DNA from: Thalassia testudinum
Taxonomy: Eukaryota > Streptophyta > Magnoliopsida > Alismatales > Hydrocharitaceae
Direction: 5' to 3'
Assembly: GCA_037157565.1 (NCBI GenBank)
Contig: JAZHRO010000073.1
Span: 17,428,501-17,492,500, forward strand
Length of the DNA: 64,000 nucleotides
Shown: positions 11,725-23,457 of the stretch, piece after piece
Layout of the letters: every line of letters starts with the position of its first letter
Position numbering within the stretch: the stretch's first letter is position 1
Made by a program: the position numbers and the translations under genes
Notes under the pieces: generated by a model
The model's database searches: none
Told to the model about the DNA's origin: nothing
Seen by the model: the letters and a program-made list of their open reading frames with translations, nothing else

Positions 11725-12358
11725 TCAATCACACGTCCTCAATAAGATGAATAATCTCGTCAGGTGGAGGAGGTCTTGGGCCAAAAATGGCTTAAGGCGC
11801 TGGCCATTTACTATGGAAATATGCCCAGATTTTGGATCCCTGATCTGGACTGCCCTATTAGGATATGGCTGAATCACAATATACAGGCCAGTCCATTTGG
11901 ACTTGAGCTCCCCTGTGAATAGTTTCAGTTGTGAATCAAACAACCAGACTTGCTAGTTGAGCGTGAATGCTTTCCTTCGGATGTGGTGGTCATGAAAGGC
12001 CTTGGTCTTGTCCTTGTATATCAATGCATTCTTATAGGCCTCCCGCCGGATCTCTTCTAATTCGCTGAGCTAGAGTTTCTGTTCTTGACCTCCTACATCG
12101 AGGTCAAGGTTGCATTTTCGCACCGCCCAAAAGGCACGGTGTTCCAGCTCTACAGGAAGGTGATAGGCCTTGCTATATACCATGCGATATGGTGACATTC
12201 CAAGTGGGGCCTTGTACACTGTTCGATATGCCCAGAGTGCGTCAATTAATTTATCGGACCAGTCCTTCCTGTTTGGTCTAACCGTCTTTTGGAGAATCAG
12301 CTTGATCTGACGGTTAGATACTTCAGCTTACCCATTGGTCTGTGGGTGATACAGGGTG
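11725..12358 (-). pseudogene. Element A integrase, C-terminal part
   Basis: Minus-strand continuation of the integrase interrupted by B. Just inside 12358 it reads TLYHPQTNG (then a stop where Gln is expected), the conserved stretch around the third catalytic residue of gypsy integrases. It continues through [15 protein letters not shown] and the C-terminal LFTGELKSKWTG and NGQRLKPFLA motifs of Athila integrases. The frame is interrupted by stops, for example near 11945. Together with 16580-17290 it makes one ancestral gene split by a 4.2-kb insertion. Confidence 0.8.
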
Positions 12359-12363
12359 GCTAT

Positions 12364-12383
12364 TGATGAGTGGCTACTCATCA
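12364..12383. repeat. terminal hairpin of element B
   Basis: The first 20 bases are a perfect inverted repeat with arms TGATGAGT and ACTCATCA around GGCT. The far end carries only the outer CATCA, so the hairpin is at one end only. Confidence 0.85.
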
Positions 12384-12892
12384 TAGCTAAAAGGCCGAAA
12401 TTAAGCTAGATACTAAGCAAAACAATATCAAATTAACACATAAAAAGGGTTAAGTGTGGGAATTAAAGAAAAGACCTAAAACTTTTAATGTGTGTTAAAA
12501 TCTCCTAATTAGGTCACAAAAATGAGATATTCTGAAAACTAAAGAACAAATGATGATCCATGCATCAATTGAACACATAAACAAGTTTGAAAAGACAAAT
12601 CAGAAGTAAAATCAATGTCTTAAATGTTCAATTAAGCACATGTAAAAATTTGAAAGCAATTGGACATCATTTAGGCCTAGAAATAAATAGATTACAATTA
12701 GGTCCTTCATGCACTACATTTCTACCCTTCAAAACTCCTTCTTGGACCTTTTTGCAAGCCGCAGGGACCCTTCTGTATGACTGCAGGGCCCTTCCGGTTA
12801 TAGTTCTTCTCACTTTTGGACCTGCACGCTATTCTTCTACCCCTTCGTTTAAGGGTCTTCCTGCAAGTTTTCCCTCATTTCAGAGAGAAGCC

Positions 12893-12930
12893 TGTGTTCT
12901 TCACGCGCACTGTAGCGCACGAAGAACACA
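12893..12930. repeat. hairpin in element B
   Basis: Perfect 10-bp arms TGTGTTCTTC and GAAGAACACA around an 18-base loop that itself contains a GCGC pair. It lies in the GC-rich promoter-like part of B. Confidence 0.7.
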
Positions 12931-13149
12931 GCCATTCTCGACCGTCCATCGCACTTTTGATCTCGATCTGCGGTTGGAATCAAATGGAACCTTCGCGCGA
13001 TTCGGTGCGTGCGTTCACCTCTCTTCCCAGATCTCATCTGACGGTCAGATCTCTCTCTTGACTCGCCGCGCGCTCTACCCATCTCATCCTCACCGCCGGC
13101 CTGATTCTGATTAACCTCACCCTTGCGGTGATCTCAGTCACTGAGCTGC

Positions 13150-13157
13150 TATTTAAG
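13150..13157 (+). promoter_or_regulatory. possible TATA box of element B
   Basis: TATTTAAG is followed by a pyrimidine-rich stretch (CTCCCTCCTACATCTCTC) like plant transcription starts. If correct, B is sense on the plus strand, opposite to its host A. A second TATA-like TATATAAAT lies near 15532. Confidence 0.4.
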
Positions 13158-15440
13158 CACCTCAGTGGTGTCGCGCGCAAGGGATCGCTCCCTCCTACAT
13201 CTCTCAGCGATCAATTCTTCCACTCCAGTCTCTCCTCCTCATCTAGACCCTGATTTCACAGCCACCGGCTGTGGAATCATCGCCTGCTCTCGACCCTCCT
13301 CGTCGCTAAGGACCTCGTAGCACCTGAGGACGACCCTGGAGTCTCACTAGCAGACTCTTCCCTCCGCTGGAGTCACCCTCCTCCTTTCTTCCTCCTTAGC
13401 CGCCGGCTAAGGACCCATAGGTCCCATTCTTCCTTTTAGTTTAGTTTTTAATTCTGCACAAGTAGTTGTAGATTTAGTTTGCAGTAGTTTAGAATAGATT
13501 TAGTTTCAATTGTTAGTGTTTAATGTTAGCTGTAGTTAGATTAGTCTTAGGAGTAGAATTAGTATTAGATCCCCTCCCTCACCTCCTCTGATCAGTCCAG
13601 ATCAGAGGGGAAGAATCATCTGTTCACTGTTCAATTTATCTCCCTCTTCATGTTTTGTTTTTCCCATCATCCAGATTCTGATTCTTGTTTTTTTTCTTTT
13701 AACGACGAATTTTTCACCAATCACCCACACATCCTGACCCAATTTCAGATCTGATGGCGCACTGCCTCAGATCTGAGAGTGGCGTCACAAGCACCATTTG
13801 GGGCTTCTCACTCACTCCATTTGTTTCACAAAAGCCCCTCTGTTTTAAATGGATTGCCTCAGTTTGTCAGAGCACTTTTGATCTGGATTTTAAAGGATTT
13901 TTACTCTTTGAAATGTTTTGACAGATCTGACAAATTGAAAGGATTTTTGGTTTTCATTGTAGGCAAGGATTCTGAGAAGTTCTCTGGTGACAGAGAACCA
14001 ATCAGAAGAGCCTTTCATGATTCTGTTTATACTTTGTTTTGAATGCATTCGCCAGCTTCCATTAAATTTCCTTAATGCATTCTTAGTCTCTTTTTGCTAT
14101 TTCAGAACTGCCATGCACTATTTGTGTTGATGATCATTTCTGAATGGTGATTCTCTAACCTAAGGAGTTTTCCATACTCCTTAAGGTTGCAAGAAACTGG
14201 GATTGTGTTTCTTTGGTTTTAATTGATTGAGCTAAGTCTTCCTTCATGCTGTCTATGGCATTAGGAAGACTAACTCAATACCATTTGCTGTTTTGATCTG
14301 AAAGGATGCTTCTGATAAGTTTTTTTTCCTAATGAGTATTTGAGCTAAATTTACATGAGATTTTCGTGAGATTTAAACCCCTTTCAGATTTGGATTTCAA
14401 CTCTGTAAATTGAAGTTTGTTTTGAATTCTATCTTACTCCCAGTTACACAGCAATATGCTGCATTTAGCAGCTACATTCCCCTCTTCTCTACATTCCCCT
14501 CTTCTCTAAGTTTCCCTCTTCTCTGTAGAATACTTCCCCCCCTCTTCAAGTGGACTAACTGCAGCAGTAGTTAGCCATTTGACAGTGGCTTAAGCCACTG
14601 CCACTGTAAATAACACTAAAACAGCACATTGTTCTCTTCTCCATCTCCTCTGACAGTAGCTGAAGCTGCTGCCTAAACTCAAATAAAAAAAATTCAATCA
14701 ACTCTAATTCCCTAACTTTATACAAAAGCCTAATGGCATAGACTTATTTTAAAACTATAAATACACCCATTCATAGTATTATAACTATAGCATATCAGTT
14801 AGATACATAGTTATACTGTAAATATGTATAAAACCTGTACAGAAATTCGTATACATATGTAATCTATGTAAAAATATGTATATATACTAATCTAGTATGT
14901 ATGTATCTACTGATCTATGTATATATATATGTACAGATTTATATTTACTGATTTAGTAGCTAAGTTAATAGGTTAGAGCAATAATCAAGTAAATAAATCT
15001 ATAAACTTGGGAATATATATATATATATGTATATATTAAGTAATTTAAGTTAGTCAAAGTATAATTATACCTAGTATAACTTACTGTAACTTAGTTTTAA
15101 TTATAAACTACACAGAATTGCTATTTTAGCCTAAATAAAACATAAATAAATTCGTAAAATACAATAAAAATATGTATTAAATACTTAAGTATGTAAGTTA
15201 AAACTGTTTAAGGTCAATTAGACCATTTACTAATTATTTTATAAGTAATTAACTATTTAATCACCTAAATCAACCTGTATAATCAGCCTAGTTTAGCGAA
15301 TTTATTTATATAGTAAATATATTTAAAATTCAAAATTAATTAATCAATTATGTATTATTATGTAAATATTTTATTTACCATATTTTATTTTATTTTATTT
15401 TATAATTTATGGCCCCCAAATCGAGGGCCAAAAACGCGCA

Positions 15441-15506
15441 CAGACGCAGCTGCGTCTGGTTTCCAGCGCACGATGTGGCGCTGGAATAGCGCCACATCGT
15501 GCGCTG
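15441..15506. repeat. compound GC-rich hairpin in element B
   Basis: 15441-15458 is a perfect 18-bp palindrome centred on CAGCTG. It is followed by 19-bp perfect arms at 15464-15482 and 15488-15506 around the 5-base loop GGAAT. The right arm is followed within 30 bp by TATATAAAT. Confidence 0.85.
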
Positions 15507-15993
15507 CAAACGAAACGCAGCTATATAAATAGAATTTATGCTATAGCTTAGTTAGTCGTCATGGCGCCGGGCGCCCGAAACTTCACCTGTTCCGTCTGAT
15601 CCGATAACCCGATTCTGATATGTGCTGAATACTGAATGCGTGATTCCTATGTGGGGCTGGGAGCCCGAGTGTGTGCGAACTTATTGAAGGCGTTGGGCTG
15701 AGGCCCTGCGCTGATACGAAAACGTAATTAAGCACCTAATATGAGATTAGGGCGCGCTTAGTAGAGGTCTGGTCCCACCCTAAGGGTGCTGTGTATCCCT
15801 CGAAAAGCGCGCCCGCTAATTAAACACATTTTACACTAAAGACTCTCCACCGCAGCCTCTGAAAGACTACACAGAACAAAATGAAAGGACAGACGACTTA
15901 AAAAAAAAAAAAAAGAGATAACACGAGATAACAACAGAAAAGACTCTGTACATATGTAAAATTAAACCTACATAATTACTAACAGAATAAAAC

Positions 15994-16080
15994 GACACTA
16001 TAAATGTCGCTAAAGACCTCAGTTTGCTTCTTTAGGTTGTAGATAGTGTTTTCTGAGATTTAGCGACGTTTATATCTGTC
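15994..16080. repeat. inverted repeat with GTCGCTAAA arms
   Basis: Arms 15994-16022 and 16053-16080 share GTCGCTAAA followed by CTCAG, in inverted orientation with a few mismatches and a 30-base loop. It could be a small foldback element or part of the LTR. I see no clear flanking duplication. Confidence 0.5.
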
Positions 16081-16579
16081 ACTAAAACTGATATATATGT
16101 CACTATAAATAAATGACTAGTAAGTTAAGTTTTTACACTATGGTATCCTAATGTAGTATGAACTAACATATTAGTGTTAATAGTATAACTTGTAAATACA
16201 TAGTTTAGAGTATAATAATAGATTGTTTGATGCTTGTTCATAGTTAGCATTTTTGCAAGCACTTCTTAGTAACTAGGTAAATAAAACATTCATTCATTCT
16301 TTAAATGTAAAGTTTCTTTTTGAATAAGAAGACAATTTTGGAGATAATCAAAGAGTGACCGAATTAAATTCAATAAATTGCCTCCCAGAGAACGACCTGG
16401 AACAAAACCAGTAAAAATTAGATAAATAAGCAAATGATAATAATGGTTGTAATGACTGGAACTCACCCATACTCACCACTATACGACATCCTTAATGTTA
16501 TATTATACACCCTATACTACAATGACATGATCAACAATTATTACCAACAAACATTTACAATCATTACACCATCAGCTAT

Positions 16580-17290
16580 ACGGTGATGTACCTCGTATTT
16601 CTTTAGTAATGACCTGAAATGGGCGTGGATGAAGTGGCTTCCCCCATCGCTAATCAGAGCACGGGGTATTTCGAATCTCGCGAAGATGTACTGCCGTATG
16701 AAAGAAACGACAGTCTTATGATCTGCCCATCTCACTGGGATGGCCTCGCCCCACTTCGAGACATAGTCAACGGCTAGCAATATGTACTCAAAGCCATGTG
16801 AGTTCGGAAAAGGGCCCATAAAATCGATGCCCCAGACGTCGAATACTTCTATGACCATGATGGGCTGGAGTAGCATCATGTCTCTCCTGGTCATAGAACG
16901 ATTGACTGGCATTGTTTGCAGTGTTGGGCGTATTCGTGTGTATCTCTGAAGATGGTTGGCCAGAAAAATCCCGGCTGCAAAATTTTTGCAGCGGTTTTCC
17001 GTCCCGAGAAATGACCACCACAAGCATCATTGTGGCAAAAAGATAACACACTAGGGATCTCAGAATCTGGGATGCATCTTCGAATAATCTAATTCGCTCT
17101 AATGCAGAAGAGCAATGGGTCATCCCAGAGGTAAAATTTGGCTTTTGCAGTGAATTTGAGTTTCTGGTCCTTGGATAGGTTCGCGGGAATCTTGCCTGCG
17201 GCAAGGTAGTTCGCGATATCCACATACCAGGGGAACTCAACAGAGTGAATTTCCAAAAGAGATTCATCTAGAAATTGCTCATGGATAGGT
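16580..17290 (-). pseudogene. Element A integrase, N-terminal and catalytic core
   Basis: Minus strand. Reads [20 protein letters not shown] with the first catalytic Asp, then [13 protein letters not shown], and [12 protein letters not shown] with the second Asp. The upstream part (17089-17290) is the Athila linker between RNase H and integrase and a decayed zinc-binding region. The reading stops at the B insertion, just before the third catalytic residue. A frame change is visible around 16790-17020, where two overlapping minus frames each carry part of the domain. Confidence 0.82.
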
Positions 17291-17299
17291 AGGGAATAA

Positions 17300-17700
17300 G
17301 GAATGTGGTTTGGGTCCAGTCTGGATAAGTGATCTGCCACAACATTCTGCTTTCCGACTTTGTCGCAGATTTCAATATCAAATTCCTGCAATAGAAGGAT
17401 CCATCTGATTAGTCATGGTTTGGCATCCTTCTTTGCCAACAAATGCTAGAGGGCGGAGTGGTCAGTGAAAATGATGACCTTGGACCCTAATAAGTACGAT
17501 ATGAATTTCTCCAACCTGAATACTACTGCTAGCAGTTCTTTTTCGGTGACAGTGTAATTGCGCTGAGCCTCATTCAGCATCGTGCTAGCATAGTATATGA
17601 CAAAGGGTTGTTTCTCCCGACGCTGGCCTAAAACAACACCGACGGCAAAATCAGACGCGTTGCACATCATAGCGAAATCGAGCGACTAGTCGGGTGGTTG
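17300..17700 (-). pseudogene. Element A RNase H domain
   Basis: Minus strand. Reads MCNASDFAVGVVLGQR, where the usual catalytic Asp of CDASDYAVG has become Asn. It continues with YASTMLNEAQRNYTVTEKELLAVV (catalytic Glu kept), IIFTDHSAL (Asp kept), then after a stop the VADHLSRL end. A stop between the 17446-17670 and 17089-17391 pieces breaks the frame. Confidence 0.82.
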
Positions 17701-18639
17701 GAGAATCGGGGAGTCAGAGATAGCACTTCGTAAAGACTCGAAGGTGCTGAGACACAAGGTGTCAAATTCAAATGGGACATCGGCAATCAGGAGATTCGTC
17801 AAGGGTTGTGCAATTTTCGAGAAATCGCGTATAAATCTCCGATAGAAGTCGACGTGACCCAAGAATGATCAGATCTGCTTAATCGAGCTAGGTGGCGGTA
17901 AGTGGGAAATAATCTTAGATTTAGCTTGATCGACCTCGAGTCCATTTTTGGAGATCCTGTGCCCTAGTACCATGCCATCCCTCACCATGAAATGGCTTTT
18001 CTCCTAGGATAGTACTAGGTTCACCTCAATACACAGTTTCAGGATCTTGGTGAGGTTATCAAGATAAGATGTGAAATCATCTTCGAAAATGGAGAAGTCA
18101 TCCATGAATACCTCCACATAGTCCCCAATCATGTCAGAGAAGATGGCCATCATACAACGCTGAAATGTCGCTGGTGCGTTGCAGAGGCCAAAGGGTATCT
18201 GCTTGAAAGTGAATGTTCCAAAGGGGCATGTGAATGTGGTCTTGTCTTGATCTTCCGGGCTAATTGCTACTTGATTATACCCGGAGTATCCATCTAGAAA
18301 GTAGAAGAAACTGCATCCGGCTAAACATTCCAAGATCTGATCGATGAAAGGCAGAGGAAAGTGATCCTTTTGGGTAGCCGTGTTCAGTTTCCTATAGTCT
18401 ATGCAGACCCACCAAGATGTCGCAGTGCGGGTCGGGATGGATTCACCCTTATCATTCTTCACAACGGTGAGTTCTGCTTTTTTGGGCACTATCTGGATCG
18501 GGTTCACCCATTGGCTGTCTGAGATTGGGTATACAATACTTGCATCCAGCCATTTGATGATCTCGTTCTTAACAACCTCTAGCATATTCGGGTTTAGCCG
18601 TCTTTGAGGTTGTCTCGAAGGTTTCACCCCCTCATTCAT
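17701..18639 (-). pseudogene. Element A reverse transcriptase
   Basis: A 211-codon open piece (18004-18639) carries most Athila-type RT blocks in order: KPSRQPQRRLNPNM, VCIDYRKLNTATQKDHFPLP, FLDGYSGYNQVAI, FGLCNAPATFQRCMM and the catalytic box VFMDDFS. A stop at about 18004 and further breaks separate it from the thumb region at 17701-18003. Region 18640-19128 is the decayed protease-RT linker. The catalytic Asp pair is intact but the polyprotein is not. Confidence 0.88.
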
Positions 18640-19128
18640 GTAAATGTGATGAGTGCAATACGAGGGGCGAATACTGTGCAGATCAGCAATAGTCCACCCG
18701 ATAGCAGCCCTATGGTTGCAACGTAGAAATCAATTGGTGCTCCTGTTCTTGGGTTAAGTGGGCATTAATAATGACTGGGTATGTCTCACTTTCGCCCAAG
18801 AACACATACTTGAGTGAGTCAGGTAAGGGCTTCAATTCAATCACGGGTGGGTCAGAGTCAGAAATGAGAGTGGAAGGAGCAGAATTGAGGGTGGGAATCT
18901 ACTGATCCATGTGCACGTGAATTCCCGCTGAGTCGCTCCCGGTGAAATAATTAGTTGTGACTGCATTAACGGGAAACTCGTTAGCTGCGTCACGTCTTCC
19001 TGCAATAACAGGGGCGATTCAGTTATGTATGGATCATGATAGCTGGATTTAGGGGTGCTGTGGTCAGAAGCACACCTTAAATAGTCAGATCCTCGGGAAA
19101 ATATGTGTAGTGCAGTCGTCTCAATCCC

Positions 19129-19874
19129 CTATGGATTGAGGTTTAAGAGCCCTGATAGTGCAGACGAATGAGACATTGGGTCGTCACAAAGGAGCCCAAT
19201 GTTACCATAGTATGCCGCATCTTTGTCTTCACCATTCTCCTCTATTCGATCACAGTCGAAGTTCTTTGCTGCCCTGAATATGTCCAGTCGAAGTCGCTCA
19301 TTGCTTAGGGCTATCTCCATACACCCGGATGCACAATCAATGTTCGCTCGGGCTGTCGCTAGAAATGGGCGACCCAAAATAATTGGTGCATCTTGAAGAT
19401 TAGGAGGAACTTCCATATCGAGAATGAAAAAGTCTGCGGGAAAGAAGAACCCGCGGACTTTCACGATCACGTTCTCAACCACCCCCCTTGTGTTTTGACT
19501 GATCTGTCAGCCAGCTGAATCGTGATCGAGGTGGGCTTCAACTCCCCAAATCAAAATCGATCAAATACGGTAGTGGGAGTTAGGTTGATGGACGAGCTCA
19601 GATCTAGAAGGGCCCGATCAAATGGAGAATCCTGTAAGAAGCAGGATATGAGTGGGGTACCGGGGTCTTTCTTTTTCGGCGGCAAGTTGGCTAGAATCAT
19701 GGCGCTAGCTTCTTTCGACAGTATCGCTTGTTGTCCAATTCTCGGCTGTCGCTTCGGGGTATAATAGTCCTTGAAGAACCTAGGGACAGCGGGAATGTGA
19801 TCGATTGCCTCGAGGAGGGGGACCTGAATATGCACTTCCTTGAACATCGATTTCAGATCCTCAAAATTTCGCAT
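19129..19874 (-). pseudogene. Element A protease
   Basis: Minus strand. 19551-19874 contains PFDRALLDLSSSINLTP, corresponding to the DLGAS active-site loop of Athila proteases but with the Gly replaced (DLSSS). 19129-19482 contains the downstream flap and PIILGRPFLATARANID, a hallmark of this clade. A stop lies between the two pieces near 19490. The lost Gly and the stop argue against activity. Confidence 0.78.
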
Positions 19875-19989
19875 GTCCTTTTTCCGTACTACATTTCATG
19901 TTAGAGCCTTAGGAAAAGGGATGGGAATCTCAGGGTCAAGTGGCCTCTTACCCTTATCTACCGCAGGTGGCTCCTGAGATGGAGTCGAA

Positions 19990-22020
19990 CCCGCCTGCGA
20001 CGAAGGGTGGAAAAAATCAGGACTCGCCTGCCTAAGTGGTGGGTCGAATGTCTTACTTCCACTCCTCAAAGAGATAGCATGTGCATTGGCTTACTGTCCA
20101 TGAGGTGGTGGGGGAGAGGAAGGGGCAGAATATGCAGGGTTTTGCAAAGGCGGCTGGCCTTGCGCGTAACTGGGTGGTGTAGGAGGCGCTTGTAGTTTGG
20201 CGTGTGCCTGTCCCTGCGGTGCCTGAAACCTAGGCGGGGTGCCTTGGTTCTGCACATATTGAGGATTCGATATGGGTTGGGAGGGCAAGGCTCCCTGAGT
20301 TCTATGCTCCTGTAACAGCTGGTTCTGCATGTTCTATATAGTCTGTATCTGATCAGCCATTGCCTTCATAATCTGCAAGCTATCTTGTGTAGATTTCTTC
20401 ATTGATTCTTGCAACTCCTCTTTCAGTGCCTCCAAAGGGTCAGCCCGCTTTGGAGGGTGACTGGCAACTTGGTGCAGCGGTTGGTATAAAGAGCGGGGTT
20501 ACTGCTGCTAAGATGGGAATGGCTGCTGCCTAGGGTACGTGTTTTGCGCATTCCCTTATTGCCTGGTCTGGTAGCGTGGATCTTGATGTGGTCTCTGTAA
20601 ATTACCAGATCAGGAGAAGTTCGGATGTTGGCGCCAACCAGGGTTATATGTCTCTGAATATGGGTTATTACGGCCGTATCCTTGGATAGCACTGACGTCC
20701 TTGTAGGCTGAAGATGTCTGAGACGTATATCTGTCAAGGGGATACACATTATAATCTGCGGGTGGTGTGTAACCCTGGTCGTAGGGTGCCAGATCTGGAT
20801 TATTTACAGGATTTTGATATGCGGGATCTCGTAAATACGGAGAAGATGCATCCCGAGTGAGTAGATTAACTCGAGCAGGAGGGGCTCGAGGTGCATAGGA
20901 GGGTCTTGAGGTGACAGAGTTCAAGTTAGATTGACCCTGACTAATCTGGTCAATCTTTTTCTCCATTAGGTTTATTCTATCCAGCTGCTTGACGATGATA
21001 TCCATGTCGGTTCGAATAGACTCTGTGTGAGCCTCGTGGACACCAACTTGCTACTGACTAAGCCGCTGGAACTGGTTCATGGATGCGGCATTCATCGAGT
21101 TCTCTGCCAAAGATTCGAACAGCCCAAATGCACTGTTCTCGTCTTTTGCGAGGAAATTCTTGCCACTAGATGCATCGGCCGGATACCGATGTGTGTCATC
21201 TAGCCCATGGTGAAATATCTGAGCTGGGTGCCATCTGGGTATACCATGGTGCGGGCACTTCCGGAGAAGGTCGTGAAATTGGTCCCAGGCTTCGTGCAAC
21301 TTCTCCCCAGCTCCATGGGAAAAAGTCGTGATTGCGTGCCGCATCACATTTGTTTGACTGATTGGGAAGAACTTTTGCAGGAATTCACATTGTAATTTCG
21401 ACCAGGTTCCAACTGGCTTCCCAATGGTCTTGAACTAGTATGAAGCTTTGTCCCTCAGAGAAAATGGGAAAAGCTTCATTAGAACAATCCCAAGATCAAT
21501 ATTCCTGGGTCGAATCATTTCAGCGAGTCGACTCAGGTCCTTAAGGTGCTGGAACGGATCTTTGCTTGAGTTCCCATAGAAGTGAGTGCTAATTTAATCT
21601 AATCACATTTGGCTTGAGCTCAAATGCTTCTCCTCCTGTGGGAATTTTGACTAGTGGTGCGACGATTTGTGCGGTTGGGTCGTAGAAATCCTGCAGTTGT
21701 TCTCCTCGCGGCGGGTGCTGCATCCTATCAAGCACCATTAAGATGCGATCCATGCTCTGCCGATGCCACTCCTCGGATTCGACTACTCGGGCTTCCAAAC
21801 GAGCCATCGGGTCCAGATTCTCAATATCCTAACCCGATCTAGGTCCAGGTCCAGGATTAGCCATGGTGGCTCTGGGAGTAGAAGAAGTAGGGGGAGAAGA
21901 TGATCCTGGCATGGTGACTTGCCTCCTTGGGAGTGAATCCCAACGTCCAACCAAGTGAGGTCTAAGTGACCTCCTTCCTCGCATACACCACCCAACCCCT
22001 GGGTTGGTGTAGCCAAGCAA
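19990..22020 (-). pseudogene. Element A gag
   Basis: Minus strand, in several pieces. 21589-21807 is the N-terminal region. 21051-21347 carries LHEAWDQFHDLLRKCPHHG, the retrotransposon Gag core typical of Athila. 20610-21005 ends with GYGRNNPYSETYNPGWRQHP, another Athila Gag signature. 19990-20400 encodes a Pro/Gln-rich tail. Stops and frameshifts occur between pieces, for example near 20600, 21050 and 21590. Gag would form the virus-like particle core. Confidence 0.82.
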
Positions 22021-22039
22021 GACAAGGCTAAGGCCCTGT

Positions 22040-23437
22040 CAATTAAGTGGTCCTTATGGATCGGATGATCGGATTTTTCATTTTAGGTTTTAATTCCTGA
22101 AGAAATTTGTTGTACAACCGACTGAAAGTGGTCCCGCCTCTTCGCTAACCCAGCCAAGAGGTTGAAAACACCCAGTAGTACGACAACGAATTTGGGTTTT
22201 ATTTCATGTTTTAAAATTTGTTTTAGCCCATTTTCTTCAATGGGGTTTTCTCTTGGTGAGTGGCCCACAAGGTGACCAAGCTCACAGCTAAGTGCTAGAC
22301 TTGATTAAGTCTAGGTTAGCCCAAGTGTGGTCTCTAAGTTGTAACCCTAAAGATTTACCCTAAGATTCATGCATTTCTAGGGTTTTGTTTTGTTTCAGTA
22401 GACCGCAAAAGTAAAATTCATTCTCTGACAACAATTGGAATCCAATTAACTTGAAATTTAGCAAGTATATTCCTTTTTCAATTATCTTTCTAGGGAATAT
22501 TTTTTTGGAATTTTTATTATTTCAACACAATTTTTAGGGATTTTTGAATGTCAGGGGGTCAGATTTGAAATTTTGACCCTTGGTCAGTTTTCACTTTGAA
22601 ACAGTATCAATTGACCTTCAAAAATTTGGGAAAAATATGAAAAATAAAGCCACTGAGATTAGCTTTCAAAGCTCACTATTTTTAGTTAAAACAGATTCGC
22701 GAATTACTCGGAATTGCTTTTTGAAATTTGAAAAATCTCGAATCTGGGTCAATTTGGTATCCTTGCACTTCGCGAATTTTTAAAAGTTGTACACTTGGAA
22801 TTTTTTCAAAAGAATAGTGCCATTTGAAAGATGGTTTGAAATTGAAGGTCTAGCTTGAATTTCAGATTTTTCTGTTCACTAGTTTTTCGGCAATCGAATT
22901 TTTAAATCAGACTTAAAATTTGGTCGAAAATCAGAAGATGATGGAAAAGCTTTTAAAGAGGGTTTGGGTTTGAAATCCAAACTTTCCACCAAAATTTCTT
23001 TTTTTTCGAAAACCTTTTCTAATTTTTTCTAATTTTTTCTTTTTCTTTTTCAAAAGGATGAATTATTTTTTTTTGGGATTTTCGCAGATATATTTTTTTC
23101 TTTCTTTTTGCTTTTTTTTTCAACAACCCTAGGATTCAAAAAGAGACCTAATCTAGATTTTTTTGAGTTTTTGTTTTAATTTTCTCCTTTTTCACGAAAA
23201 TGAATAAATAGATTTTTTTTTTCAAAAGAAATTTCAGAAAGTAAATCTACTCCTAAGGTTCAAAAGAAAACCTAATCTAAAGAGGAGATGATGTGCAACT
23301 GATTTTTTTTCTTTGCTATGCTCATTGTGTGCGTTGATCCTGTTTTTTTTCGTGTTGTCCTGCACATCCAAAACAAAGTAGAGAGAGATTTGTCAATGAT
23401 AGTTTGAAAGATCAAAATCAAAGAAAATGACGTTGCC
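22040..23437 (-). other. 5' leader of element A
   Basis: About 1.4 kb between the primer-binding site and gag. It is T- and A-rich with long homopolymer runs (22980-23230). No frame resembles a known protein. Confidence 0.55.
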
Positions 23438-23455
23438 TCCCCGACAACGGCGCCA
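23438..23455 (-). other. primer-binding site of element A
   Basis: Two bases inside the 5' LTR the minus strand reads TGGCGCCGTTGTCGGGGA, one change from the tRNA-Asp-type site found in many Athila and Tat elements. This fixes the minus-strand orientation of A. Confidence 0.88.
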
Positions 23456-23457
23456 TT

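Larger units (their letters stand above)
12364..16574. mobile_element. Element B: 4.2-kb probable solo LTR inside A integrase
   Basis: Inserted in element A with the perfect 5-bp duplication GCTAT (12359-12363 and 16575-16579). It begins TGATG and ends CATCA, the TG..CA form of an LTR. No gag-pol, primer site or internal LTR pair is visible, so a solo LTR of a large-LTR gypsy family is the simplest reading; a non-autonomous element with very short LTRs is the alternative. Contents: GC-rich promoter-like part around 12890-13400 with TATTTAAG, then AT-rich sequence with TA repeats (14840-15060), then GC-rich hairpins (15441-15506) beside a TATATAAAT, and poly(A) at 15901-15914. The 175-codon plus-strand frame at 12587-13114 shows no known domain. 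Confidence 0.75.

Noticed and set aside
12587..13114. 175-codon plus-strand frame in element B
   Set aside because: No recognisable domain, spans a hairpin and promoter-like sequence, and another frame is open in the same stretch.
15553..15580. TGGCGCCGGGCGCCCG as a primer-binding site in B
   Set aside because: It is a self-complementary GC-rich word, not followed by a full tRNA match, and no LTR end precedes it.
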